Of a stretch of 8,055 nt of DNA, positions 1 to 6,724 are shown in pieces. Made by a program: the position numbers and the translations under genes. Below the pieces are notes generated by a model that was given only the letters and a program-made list of their open reading frames with translations, was not told where the DNA came from and searched no databases. Each line of letters opens with the position of its first letter. The first letter of the stretch is position 1. The DNA comes from an uncultured Eubacteriales bacterium (GTDB lineage: Bacteria; Bacillota; Clostridia; UBA1381; UMGS1253), in contig URQR01000089.1 in the NCBI GenBank assembly GCA_900550065.1, positions 1 through 8,055 of the forward strand. Reading direction: 5' to 3'.

Positions 1-164
1 ACCGGCCACATGATCCGGCCGTTTTTCAGACCCTGGGCCTCGGCCAGGTGGAGAAGGGCGTCGTGGATGGCCTGGAAGGACCACTCGGTCATGGCCTGGA
101 AGACCGGTACCACCAGGTGGAGAGCTTCCAGCGAGTTCTCCTCGTTGGTTTTCATTTTCTTATG
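1..164 (-). pseudogene. gltX: Fragment of glutamyl-tRNA synthetase (C-terminal anticodon-binding region)
   Basis: Read on the minus strand in the same frame as the exported protein, these bases give HKKMKTNEENSLEA, then a segment with MTEW and IHDALLHLAE, then GLKNGRIMWP at the window edge. This order (HKKMKT, a helical stretch, then KNG-x-x-WP) is the signature of the C-terminal domain of bacterial GltX, recognised from memory of the family. The enzyme charges tRNA-Glu in the cytoplasm, so fusion to a secreted protein makes no biological sense. The usual residues before HKKMK are absent; instead the psuG ribosome binding site begins at 164. GC at third positions is about 84% (46 of 55 codons), against roughly half in the rest of the window. 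I read it as a fragment from another genome or locus joined here, in frame by chance. The break could lie a few bases either side of 164. Confidence 0.75.
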
Positions 165-2921
165 GAGGTCATTCAAATGTCTATGAACAAGTATCTCGAC
201 GTCTCCCCCGAGGTGGCCGCCGCCGTCGCCGCCGGCAAATTCCTTCATCATACCCATCTGACCCTCGAACGGAGACTTTTTGCCGGAAAGGATATATGTG
301 TGGTCGTCCGTTCCCGGCGTTCCATACTCACTGAGTACCTCAAAAGCATATGTAAAATCTATCAGATTTTTGAAAAGATACTCAATCTCACCCGGTCCAT
401 GGCCGTTATACTTGAACGGAAGCTTAACGCCTTTGCCAGTTCCGCCCGGCTGACCCGCCTCCATATGGCTCAGGCCGATACCGCCGAGCAGAGTGCACTC
501 GCCGCCGTTTTCCATCAAATCCTTACCCGCAACCGTCCACGTAGCAAGAATATTTGTAAAGCCTAATTCCTCATACTTCTTCACATACGTATCGTAGTCA
601 AAGCTTGTGTAAATCTTATCCAATTCCTCCGCGCCAAAGTACATTGAAGCGGACAGAACAACGGACAAGTATGTATTTCTGTAGTTCGGGTTCCAGCCTT
701 TGCCGAAGTTGCCCATTAAGTCAAAGCCCGTGCTGTAGTTGTTCTCGTCGTTATACCCCCAGTTGCCGGCAATCGCAAGGCCGCGCATCAGCCAGTCCAT
801 CCGCTCCTTCTCGTCAGCCGTCAGCTCGTCGTATACTACCGGTGTGTTCTTCACCAGAAGCAGCGCGGACGCTACAACTGCATGGCCCCAGTAGCAACCA
901 ACGCACGCAAACGGCTCATTGCCGCCCGCAATCAGATGGCGAACCTGCTTGAGTGCCGCATCCTTGCAGAGCGTACCGTTCGTCGCCGCAGCGTTCGGGT
1001 CAAACCGTGATGCAAGCGTCAGATAGTAAATAATATTTGCACTCTTTTCGCCCGAATTGGAGTTACCGTTATTAGAGCTCCAAGAGCCGCATCCTGTCGC
1101 AACCGCTTCGTCAATAATCGCCTGTGTAAAGCTCGGCGCAGCCGCGTAGTTAGACGCCGTAATACCATTTTGCAGCTCGCCAATCAACATCGTCGAAAGC
1201 TTAACATCCTCTACCGGGTCGAGCTTTACGTCCGAATTTGTGATAACGATTAAACCCCTATCATCCCAGAGGACATTCTTGCCAAGCGCCTCAACCATCG
1301 CACGCAGCGGGAGCATCGTCCGGTCGTAGTTCGTCGACGCTACCGTGTCAATCGTCTGCGCTACGCCGTCTACAACCATCTGGTCCGACCCAATCGTAAA
1401 CTCTATCGTCTTCCCGTCAAGCGTTACCGTCGCCTTGCTCTCTTCCTCGTTCCAGCCCACCTCTGCGCCGAAGCTCTCAGAGATAAACCGCAGCGGTACA
1501 AGCGTACGGTCGTTTAACGTATACGGTACAACCGCGTCGTTGTCCACATCTACTTTTGTAAGCGCGCCGTTTGCATATGCCGCCGGGATATCCAGCATCA
1601 ACGCTACGCCGCCCTTCAGCTCGTCTAATGACGGATGCTGCATCGGCACATCCGTGCCAACTTTCGCCACAATCTTACCGCCTGACGGCGTCGACGACGC
1701 ACCCGGATCATATTCGCCGGAAACATCGCGGAATTCTGTGCCGCCATATACGGCAAAATTGTCAATCAATAAGCTTTTGCCCACATTTTCAGCCTTTTTC
1801 TCGATATACATACGCATAATTGCGAGGTCGTTCGACGTTTCCGCCAGAGCAAACGTCCCAACTTTTTTATCATCGAGATATGCCGTATAGCTATACTTGC
1901 TCAAATCCATTACAAAGCCAAGCTTTACCCATGTTCCTTTTTTCAGCGTTGCCGCCGGCTTCGTGTCGCCCTTGAAGATAATACCGCCATTTGCATCAAT
2001 CGAAAACAGTGTGCCCTGTTTCCGGTCGGAGGAGGTGTCCTTGTACTGCAAATTGCCCGACGGCGCCTTTCCGTCCGTCGATAAAGACATCTCTACGATA
2101 AGGTTGTTTACCTTCGTCGACTTTAAAGAAGCCTCAATATAGCAGTCATCCGCCTCGCTTGTTACATCAACTTTAACAAAGCCGTTGTCGCCGTCAAACT
2201 CGTGTGTAATCGAATTAGATTTCGGCATAACGCTTGCGCCGGTGCTGATGCCTGCATTTTTGTCGTTATAGTCACCAAAATAAAATGCCTTCGTTTTATT
2301 GTCCGCGTTCTCTTCACCCGGTGTACCGGACGGTTTCGCCGTCGGTGTCGTAGTCGAAGAACCCGCGCCTACCGCAGCGCCGGACAAAACGATATTTTCT
2401 ATGTATATAACTGTGCCGGCCGCCGCCTTGTTGCTCCAGCCTAATGTGCGGAACGACAGCTCCGAAAGCTTATCCCAGCCAAGCGGCTCTCTGTTTGCCT
2501 TCAGGTCAGAATACTTAATCGTCACATCTTGCCACTCGCCCGGCTTTAAATTCACTGTGCTGCTCCAATAATCAATTCCGTCAGTCCCCTTGTTCTCGCT
2601 GCCAAAGTAAACCATAACGGTCGCATTCTCCGACGACTCCGCCATAATCGAAAAACTGATTTGGCTGTGCTTGGAGAAGTCAAGCGGAATTCCGGCAACC
2701 TTCTTATCCGCCGCTTCATCCACCTTCCACTTTGCGGAATATTTCGTCTTATTTACCTTCTTCTGGTCTGCCGTAAAGCCCGCTTTCTTGATCGCGGAAC
2801 TGTTATTCGTATCTAACAGAACCGTTTCATCCGCAGCAAGCGCAGTCAGACTTACCGCAGATAGCGCCATAAGCCCAACCGTCAGCGCTAACAGCAGCGC
2901 CACTACTCTTTTTACCTTCAT
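1..2921 (-). CDS. Large exported multidomain glycan-associated protein (CBM-like, LamG-like, stalk, helical lyase-like region), partial
   Basis: The frame opens at ATG 2921-2919, 7 bases after an AGGAGGG ribosome binding site (2929-2935 on this strand), and has no stop to the left edge. Residues 1-30 are a signal peptide (basic MKVKR start, hydrophobic core, ALA-A cut). Residues ~31-180 look like a CBM-type beta-sandwich (LKPGEWQDVTIKYSDL, later VIYIENIVLS). A Ser/Thr/Pro/Gly linker follows, then a LamG/concanavalin-like domain (~205-395). Residues ~455-560 form a copper-amine-oxidase-N 'stalk' domain, with the paired motifs DRTLVPLRFISESFGAEVGW and MLPLRAMVEALG. Residues ~575-894 are mostly helical with many W, N, Y and G residues (GNWGYNDENNYSTGFD, NPNYRNTYLS), recalling (alpha/alpha)-toroid polysaccharide lyases; that catalytic role is inference. 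From about residue 895 (below position ~240) the sequence is foreign: it encodes GltX and antisense psuG. The true C-terminus is therefore missing. It is transcribed divergently from the diguanylate cyclase gene. Confidence 0.85.
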   Translation of the reverse strand, partial: MKVKRVVALLLALTVGLMALSAVSLTALAADETVLLDTNNSSAIKKAGFTADQKKVNKTKYSAKWKVDEAADKKVAGIPLDFSKHSQISFSIMAESSENATVMVYFGSENKGTDGIDYWSSTVNLKPGEWQDVTIKYSDLKANREPLGWDKLSELSFRTLGWSNKAAAGTVIYIENIVLSGAAVGAGSSTTTPTAKPSGTPGEENADNKTKAFYFGDYNDKNAGISTGASVMPKSNSITHEFDGDNGFVKVDVTSEADDCYIEASLKSTKVNNLIVEMSLSTDGKAPSGNLQYKDTSSDRKQGTLFSIDANGGIIFKGDTKPAATLKKGTWVKLGFVMDLSKYSYTAYLDDKKVGTFALAETSNDLAIMRMYIEKKAENVGKSLLIDNFAVYGGTEFRDVSGEYDPGASSTPSGGKIVAKVGTDVPMQHPSLDELKGGVALMLDIPAAYANGALTKVDVDNDAVVPYTLNDRTLVPLRFISESFGAEVGWNEEESKATVTLDGKTIEFTIGSDQMVVDGVAQTIDTVASTNYDRTMLPLRAMVEALGKNVLWDDRGLIVITNSDVKLDPVEDVKLSTMLIGELQNGITASNYAAAPSFTQAIIDEAVATGCGSWSSNNGNSNSGEKSANIIYYLTLASRFDPNAAATNGTLCKDAALKQVRHLIAGGNEPFACVGCYWGHAVVASALLLVKNTPVVYDELTADEKERMDWLMRGLAIAGNWGYNDENNYSTGFDLMGNFGKGWNPNYRNTYLSVVLSASMYFGAEELDKIYTSFDYDTYVKKYEELGFTNILATWTVAGKDLMENGGECTLLGGIGLSHMEAGQPGGTGKGVKLPFKYNGHGPGEIEYLFKNLIDFTYAFEVLSEYGTPGTDDHTYILSGKKSPFEGQMGMMKEFAGGDGGGHLGGDVEILVHRHLNDLHKKMKTNEENSLEALHLVVPVFQAMTEWSFQAIHDALLHLAEAQGLKNGRIMWP
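177..239 (+). pseudogene. psuG: 5' end of pseudouridine-5'-phosphate glycosidase gene, cut off at residue ~21
   Basis: A strong ribosome binding site GGAGGT (164-169) lies 7 bases before ATG 177. A second ATG at 183 begins MNKYLDVSPEVAAAVAAGK, which matches the N-terminus of clostridial PsuG; the family continues with PVVALESTIISHG. Here the next codons give FLHHTHLTL, which is only the antisense of the exported-protein gene, so the homology stops at about 239. The enzyme splits pseudouridine 5'-phosphate into uracil and ribose 5-phosphate. Only the first ~21 codons are present, so no product is made. The codons end almost always in G or C, like the neighbouring gltX fragment and unlike the sequence to the right. 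This marks a second junction at ~236-241. Confidence 0.8.
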
Positions 2922-2960
2922 TTTCAAACCCTCCTAATTTAATATTGTATAAAATGATAG

Positions 2961-3011
2961 CCGCTTTCACGGCCGGCATAAAGACAAATACAAATGCATC
3001 GGTCAAAGCGG
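2961..3011 (-). promoter_or_regulatory. Inverted repeat in the leader of the exported-protein gene
   Basis: CCGCTTT (2961-2967) and AAAGCGG (3005-3011) are perfect 7-bp complements around a 37-base loop; a CCG/CGG pairing inside the loop could add to the stem. It would sit in the proposed 5' UTR of the exported-protein mRNA, upstream of the ribosome binding site. It has no T tract on either strand, so it is not a terminator. A role as leader hairpin or operator is inference. Confidence 0.35.
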
Positions 3012-3022
3012 ATTACATTTGT

Positions 3023-3051
3023 ATTGTATCACAAAAAATAAGATTTGTATA
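3023..3051 (-). promoter_or_regulatory. Candidate sigma-A promoter of the exported-protein gene
   Basis: On the minus strand, TATACA (3051-3046) and TACAAT (3028-3023) are separated by exactly 17 bases. Matches to TTGACA/TATAAT are 4/6 and 5/6. Transcription would start near 3016, giving a leader of about 95 nt before ATG 2921. The -10 is good and the -35 weak, so this is a moderate call. Confidence 0.45.
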
Positions 3052-3221
3052 GCCCGTTTTTTGTTTTTTTTGTAATACACTTCTCTTTTTTACGCATACA
3101 TTGTTCATTTTAACTATAGATGTTTCAGTACATTTTCACAATAAACCGATACACATCGTTAACCTGTGCCATGTACCAATAAAACTTTAAAATAAGACAG
3201 CCTATTCTTACAAAGCTCCCC

Positions 3222-3250
3222 TTGTATTCTTTCATAAGGTATGATATGCT
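3222..3250 (+). promoter_or_regulatory. Candidate promoter of the diguanylate cyclase gene (extended -10)
   Basis: TTGTAT (3222-3227), a 17-base spacer, then TATGCT (3245-3250) preceded by TGA, giving an extended -10 TGATATGCT. A perfect 10-bp palindrome AGATATATCT (3253-3262) covers the expected start site near 3257 and could be an operator. The string TGATATGCT followed by (A/T)TAGA also occurs at the promoter of the minus-strand hydrolase gene. Confidence 0.5.
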
Positions 3251-3326
3251 TTAGATATATCTGGATATTTTCTTTTATACTTCGATTCTGTGGGTTTAAA
3301 ATTACAATAGTAAGGAAGCGGATAAG

Positions 3327-5801
3327 ATGAAAAATAAATTAAAAGCATTAGCCCTGCTATTGGCCTTTACGCTCTGTTTCATGGGCGGTTTCCCACCAGC
3401 ATACGGAGCCGAAGCAGAAAAGCGTATAATACGTGTAGCCTATCCCGTCCAGGACGGGCTGACCGGATATGATAATTATGGCAACCGCTGTGGATACACC
3501 TACGAATATTTAGAAGAAGTTGCACAATATACGGGCTGGGATTACGAATTTATTGAGCCTTCCGGTGATGATGTGAATGAAAACCTAACAACTATGATGG
3601 AAATGCTGCAAAGGGGCGAGATAGACCTCATGGGCGGCATACTCTACAGCGATGCGATGGGGGAGATTTACGACTATACGGCACACAACTACGGCACAGT
3701 TGATACCGTATTGCAGGTTTTATACGACAGTACAGAAGAAATCACAATTGATGCACGTATTATGCAAAAAATGCGGATTGCTGTAATCAAAACGAGCAAG
3801 CGGCTCGTCAGCGAGCTGGAAGAGTACTGTAAAATTAATCTAATCGAACCGGAATATGTGTACTGTGATAACCTCGAAGCGCAGGTGCAGGCGCTCCGGG
3901 ACGGACAGGCGGACGCTATGCTAAATTCGGGCCTTAACTATACCGAAGGGGTCAGGACACTCGCAGCCTTCTCCTCTAAACCATTTTATTTTATTTCCAG
4001 CAAGGGTGCGGACAATACCATAATTGCGGAGCTTAACGCGGCAATTTCCAGTATTGAGCAGACAGACCCTTATTTTTCAAAGGAACTATTTCAAAAATAT
4101 TTTGCCCCTCCAAATGATGCGCTGCTGCTCACAGATAAAGAAAAGGATTATCTCTCACAAGCAGGAACATTAAATGTCGGTATCTTGACCGACCAGCCTC
4201 CCTTCCAATACAAGGAGCAGAATACGAGGAAGGGGATTTCAGTAGACCTGCTTCGCTACATCACACAGCAGACAGGACTGCAGTTTGAATTCGTGGAGGC
4301 CTCTACTCCAGAGGAATTGTATGCGATGGCGGATGACGGGAAAATAGACCTATTGGCCGGGATTTTATACGACTATAACCTCGCGCAGGCGCAAAACATA
4401 TCCATGACCCGCCCGTATGTTTCCTCTCAATATGTAATTATGCTCAACAAAGACATTACCGAAGAAAATATTGTCGGAAAGCGGCTTGCACTTGTATCTT
4501 CCAGCGCGTATAACGGAAAATTTATCGGAAAGGTTATAAAATTTCCAACCGTGCATGACTGTATTGACGCCGTACGCACTGGCGCGGCGGACTATACTTA
4601 TGTCGATAATTATACCGCCCAATACTACCTCAACCTGACGGATTACCGTGATATGCGAACCGTTCCGCAGACCTATAATTTGAACAAAACTTGTTTTGGT
4701 ATTGTTAAGCCCTTTGATACCGAGCTTTTAAGAATCCTTAATAAATCAATTCTCACCATCTCGGAAGAAAATATGCAAGCGATTATTAACGAAAATACCA
4801 CACCCCGGCCGCGGCTGACGCTTATGAACCTGCTGCGCGAAAACCCGGTGGAATCAATCCTAATTGTTTCTCTTTTTCTGCTTGTTGTAATTGCTTTATT
4901 GCTGATGGGCCTTTATCAAAGGAACAAACAAAATAAAAAGACAACGCTGGAGCTAAAAAAGCATTTACGCGTTTACCAGCTTGTTAATGATTACTTCTTT
5001 GAATATGATTTTCGTGCAAATACGCTGATTACAGCAATCCCTAATGAAGACGGAAAAAGGCAGACAAAACTGGAAAAATATGATTTTTCACGCTCACCCG
5101 TCTCTCCGTTTGAGAAAACGCTTCATAGCAGCAGCTTTTTAAAGGCAATCCGTTCGCAGGAGGATGGCGAGCGGGAAATCCAGTTTGAATATAACGGCAG
5201 GCCGCATTGGTTCTATCTCGCGCTTGAAACAGTATATAACGAGTCCGGCGAACCCGCCTACGCGATTGGAAAAATAAAAAATATTGATGAGGAAAAGCAG
5301 GAAAAAGAAAAGCTGCGGCAACAAGCGCAAATGGACAGCTTAACCCACATATTAAACGCCGAAACGAGCCTGAAGCGTATCGTAGAGGACCTTGACACAA
5401 TGCCAGAGGGTCAATCAGGTGCCCTGCTTTTAATTGATATAGATAAATTTAAGTTGATCAATGACAACTACGGACATCTAGAGGGCGATTCGATATTAAA
5501 GCAGTTTGCGCTCCTGCTGCGCGATAGCTTCCGCAGTGAAGATATCGTCGGACGTCCGGGCGGGGATGAATTTATTGTTTATATGAAGGCTGTCAATGAC
5601 AGAAAGATTTTGCACGACAAATGCAATGCGCTCTGTCATGCCGCAAGCCAGATTCTCATAAACGGACAAAAGAGTATTACAATCAGTGTCGGAGCGGCGC
5701 TTGCTACGCGCGGCCAGTCCTATTCTGAGCTTTATCAAAAGGCCGACAGCGCACTCTATCTCGCAAAGGGGCATGGGCGCAACCGGTTTGAAATTGCATA
5801 A
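3327..5801 (+). CDS. Membrane diguanylate cyclase with two extracellular PBPb sensor domains, PAS-like domain and GGDEF
   Basis: 824 residues; ATG 3327 follows an AAGGAAG ribosome binding site (3312-3318). Residues 1-27 are a signal peptide (PAYG-A cut, no lipobox). Two bacterial solute-binding family 3 (PBPb) domains follow at ~32-258 and ~280-495, then one membrane helix (~511-530), a PAS-like domain (~549-656, ending GKIKNIDEEK), a short coiled linker and a GGDEF domain (~669-824). The cyclase looks active: metal-binding D704 in DIDKFK, guanine-contacting N712 and D721, and an intact GGDEF at 745-749. RSED (736-739) lies exactly five residues before GGDEF, which is the product-inhibition I-site. 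It should bind an amino-acid-like or other small ligand outside the cell and make c-di-GMP from two GTP inside. The ligand cannot be read from sequence. No EAL or HD-GYP domain is present. It is divergent from the exported glycan protein. Confidence 0.93.
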   Translation: MKNKLKALALLLAFTLCFMGGFPPAYGAEAEKRIIRVAYPVQDGLTGYDNYGNRCGYTYEYLEEVAQYTGWDYEFIEPSGDDVNENLTTMMEMLQRGEIDLMGGILYSDAMGEIYDYTAHNYGTVDTVLQVLYDSTEEITIDARIMQKMRIAVIKTSKRLVSELEEYCKINLIEPEYVYCDNLEAQVQALRDGQADAMLNSGLNYTEGVRTLAAFSSKPFYFISSKGADNTIIAELNAAISSIEQTDPYFSKELFQKYFAPPNDALLLTDKEKDYLSQAGTLNVGILTDQPPFQYKEQNTRKGISVDLLRYITQQTGLQFEFVEASTPEELYAMADDGKIDLLAGILYDYNLAQAQNISMTRPYVSSQYVIMLNKDITEENIVGKRLALVSSSAYNGKFIGKVIKFPTVHDCIDAVRTGAADYTYVDNYTAQYYLNLTDYRDMRTVPQTYNLNKTCFGIVKPFDTELLRILNKSILTISEENMQAIINENTTPRPRLTLMNLLRENPVESILIVSLFLLVVIALLLMGLYQRNKQNKKTTLELKKHLRVYQLVNDYFFEYDFRANTLITAIPNEDGKRQTKLEKYDFSRSPVSPFEKTLHSSSFLKAIRSQEDGEREIQFEYNGRPHWFYLALETVYNESGEPAYAIGKIKNIDEEKQEKEKLRQQAQMDSLTHILNAETSLKRIVEDLDTMPEGQSGALLLIDIDKFKLINDNYGHLEGDSILKQFALLLRDSFRSEDIVGRPGGDEFIVYMKAVNDRKILHDKCNALCHAASQILINGQKSITISVGAALATRGQSYSELYQKADSALYLAKGHGRNRFEIA

Positions 5802-5806
5802 TAACC

Positions 5807-5865
5807 GAAGGCATCAAAACTGTACCGTCATACCATCATACGCGGTCAGGATGCCTTCTTTTTTT
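5807..5865 (+). terminator. Probable intrinsic terminator of the diguanylate cyclase gene, inside the 3' end of the hydrolase gene
   Basis: GAAGGCAT (5807-5814) and ATGCCTTC (5851-5858) are perfect 8-bp complements, immediately followed by seven T residues (5859-5865). The loop is long (36 nt) but contains a smaller ACCG/CGGT stem (5824-5827 with 5843-5846). It starts 5 bases after the cyclase stop codon and lies largely within the last codons of the convergent hydrolase gene. The long loop lowers confidence. Confidence 0.5.
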
Positions 5866-6632
5866 ATAATCGGCGCGATTTCGTCATGCGTCATCTGCGC
5901 TTTGTGGGAAATATGGCTTACGCAGCAGACTGTATCGCTGCCAATACAGCCAATTTTCGCGAGCCGATCCCGCATTTCAAGCACCGTTTGCAGTCCCATG
6001 TGGCTGTCCCTGCTCTCAAACATGCCCATTGTGCAGTCAAAGGACACCAAATGCAGCCTCGGCCGCTCCGCTTCAAAAAAATGCCACGTTTCCTCGCCCC
6101 AATAACCCGTATCGTGCGCATAAAGGAGCACAGCGCCGTCTTTTTCAACGAGATAATTGACCGGCTCAAGCTCCGATGCGTGGTTTGCCTTTATAGGCGT
6201 AATCCGATATCCTTCCGCAGTGAAGGGAACAAACGGCGTTACGCGCGAAAATTCGAGCCGCCCTACAAGCGAATCATTCATGATGCCGGCGATACACGCC
6301 CCCGTTGGCGCACTGCCGTATACGGTGAGCGGGTTTGCTTCAACCTGTGCAAGCACGGGCTTACGGCGTAAAAAATCGGACGCAAACAAGTGGTCCGCGT
6401 GCGCGTGGGTGATTAGGCATGTCTGCACAGCATAAAGCGGCACTTGGTGCTGCGTCACATGCATATAAGTGTCCGGGCCAAAATCAATTAGAAGTCTATC
6501 GTCTACAATTGCCTGCGCGCGCGAACGGATATTGCGTCCCCCAGCCTTGCGCGCCTTTGCACATGCATTGCAGTTACAAAATAGGGACGGCATTCCCTCA
6601 GAAGCGCCTGTTCCAAGATACTGTAATTTCAA
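5814..6632 (-). CDS. PhnP-like metallo-beta-lactamase-fold hydrolase (phosphodiesterase family)
   Basis: 272 residues starting at TTG 6632-6630, with a GGGGGA ribosome binding site just upstream (complement at ~6640-6645); the next residues, KLQYLGTGASEG, are the usual family N-terminus, so the TTG start is well supported. The metal motif THAHADH gives H76, H78, D80 and H81. Further family features are AHDTGYW (metal-bridging Asp), FDCTMG and VSHISH. C19, C21 and C24 keep the CxCxxC spacing of the structural zinc site of E. coli PhnP. PhnP cleaves 5-phosphoribosyl 1,2-cyclic phosphate in phosphonate use, but no phn genes are nearby and many such proteins occur outside that pathway, so the substrate is unknown and I give no symbol. 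It is a cytoplasmic protein, convergent with the cyclase gene (12-bp gap) and divergent from ispE. Confidence 0.88.
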   Translation of the reverse strand: MKLQYLGTGASEGMPSLFCNCNACAKARKAGGRNIRSRAQAIVDDRLLIDFGPDTYMHVTQHQVPLYAVQTCLITHAHADHLFASDFLRRKPVLAQVEANPLTVYGSAPTGACIAGIMNDSLVGRLEFSRVTPFVPFTAEGYRITPIKANHASELEPVNYLVEKDGAVLLYAHDTGYWGEETWHFFEAERPRLHLVSFDCTMGMFESRDSHMGLQTVLEMRDRLAKIGCIGSDTVCCVSHISHKAQMTHDEIAPIIKKEGILTAYDGMTVQF

Positions 6633-6663
6633 TTTCTCTTCCCCCAGTCAAACAATTTTCTAT

Positions 6664-6692
6664 AGCATATCAAAAATAAATACAAAAATCAA
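6664..6692 (-). promoter_or_regulatory. Candidate promoter of the PhnP-like hydrolase gene
   Basis: On the minus strand TTGATT (6692-6687), a 17-base spacer and TATGCT (6669-6664) with an extended TGA before it. Transcription would start near 6657, leaving a leader of about 24 nt. The -10 region TGATATGCT followed by ATAGA nearly repeats that of the diguanylate cyclase promoter. Its -35 lies 2 bases from the -35 of the plus-strand promoter. Confidence 0.55.
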
Positions 6693-6694
6693 TA

Positions 6695-6723
6695 TTTACC
6701 AATTGTAAAGAGTATGGTATAAT
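6695..6723 (+). promoter_or_regulatory. Strong extended -10 promoter driving the structured leader and ispE
   Basis: TTTACC (6695-6700), a 17-base spacer and a perfect TATAAT (6718-6723) preceded by TGG, an extended -10. Transcription would start near 6730. The inverted repeat TTTAC-5-GTAAA (6695-6709) overlaps the -35. A 9-bp dyad with a 3-base centre (6725-6733 and 6737-6745) spans the start site. Both are possible operators; no regulator gene is visible. Confidence 0.65.
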
Positions 6724-6724
6724 A

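Larger units (their letters stand above)
2922..3326. other. 405-bp divergent intergenic region, AT-rich
   Basis: It lies between the start codons of the exported protein (minus) and the diguanylate cyclase (plus) and holds no convincing ORF. The part nearest 2921 contains the ribosome binding site, an inverted repeat and a candidate promoter for the exported protein. The part from 3222 onward holds the candidate cyclase promoter. The middle (about 3052-3221) is AT-rich with long T runs; apart from a low-complexity A/T inverted repeat (3031-3038 with 3057-3064) I see nothing in it. I looked for c-di-GMP-I and c-di-GMP-II riboswitch cores on both strands and did not find them. Confidence 0.7.

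Noticed and set aside
48..566. Plus-strand 172-residue ORF
   Set aside because: Only codons 177-239 match a real protein (PsuG N-terminus); the rest is antisense to the exported-protein gene and to the gltX fragment.
605..2937. Several plus-strand ORFs of 80-180 residues
   Set aside because: All are shadows of the long minus-strand frame; they lack ribosome binding sites and show low-complexity Ser/Arg/Ala-rich composition typical of antisense reading.
3031..3064. A/T inverted repeat ACAAAAAA / TTTTTTGT as a terminator
   Set aside because: It is low complexity with an all A-T stem lacking G-C strength, between divergent genes where no transcript is expected to end.
2922..3326. c-di-GMP riboswitch next to the cyclase gene
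   Set aside because: No GCACAGGGCAAACC-like core or matching paralogous arms on either strand.
4365..5774. Minus-strand ORFs inside the diguanylate cyclase gene
   Set aside because: They are antisense to a gene with complete, well-placed domains and have no recognisable motifs.
5886..6708. Plus-strand ORFs across the hydrolase gene and its upstream region
   Set aside because: They overlap a confident MBL-fold gene in antisense and resemble no family.
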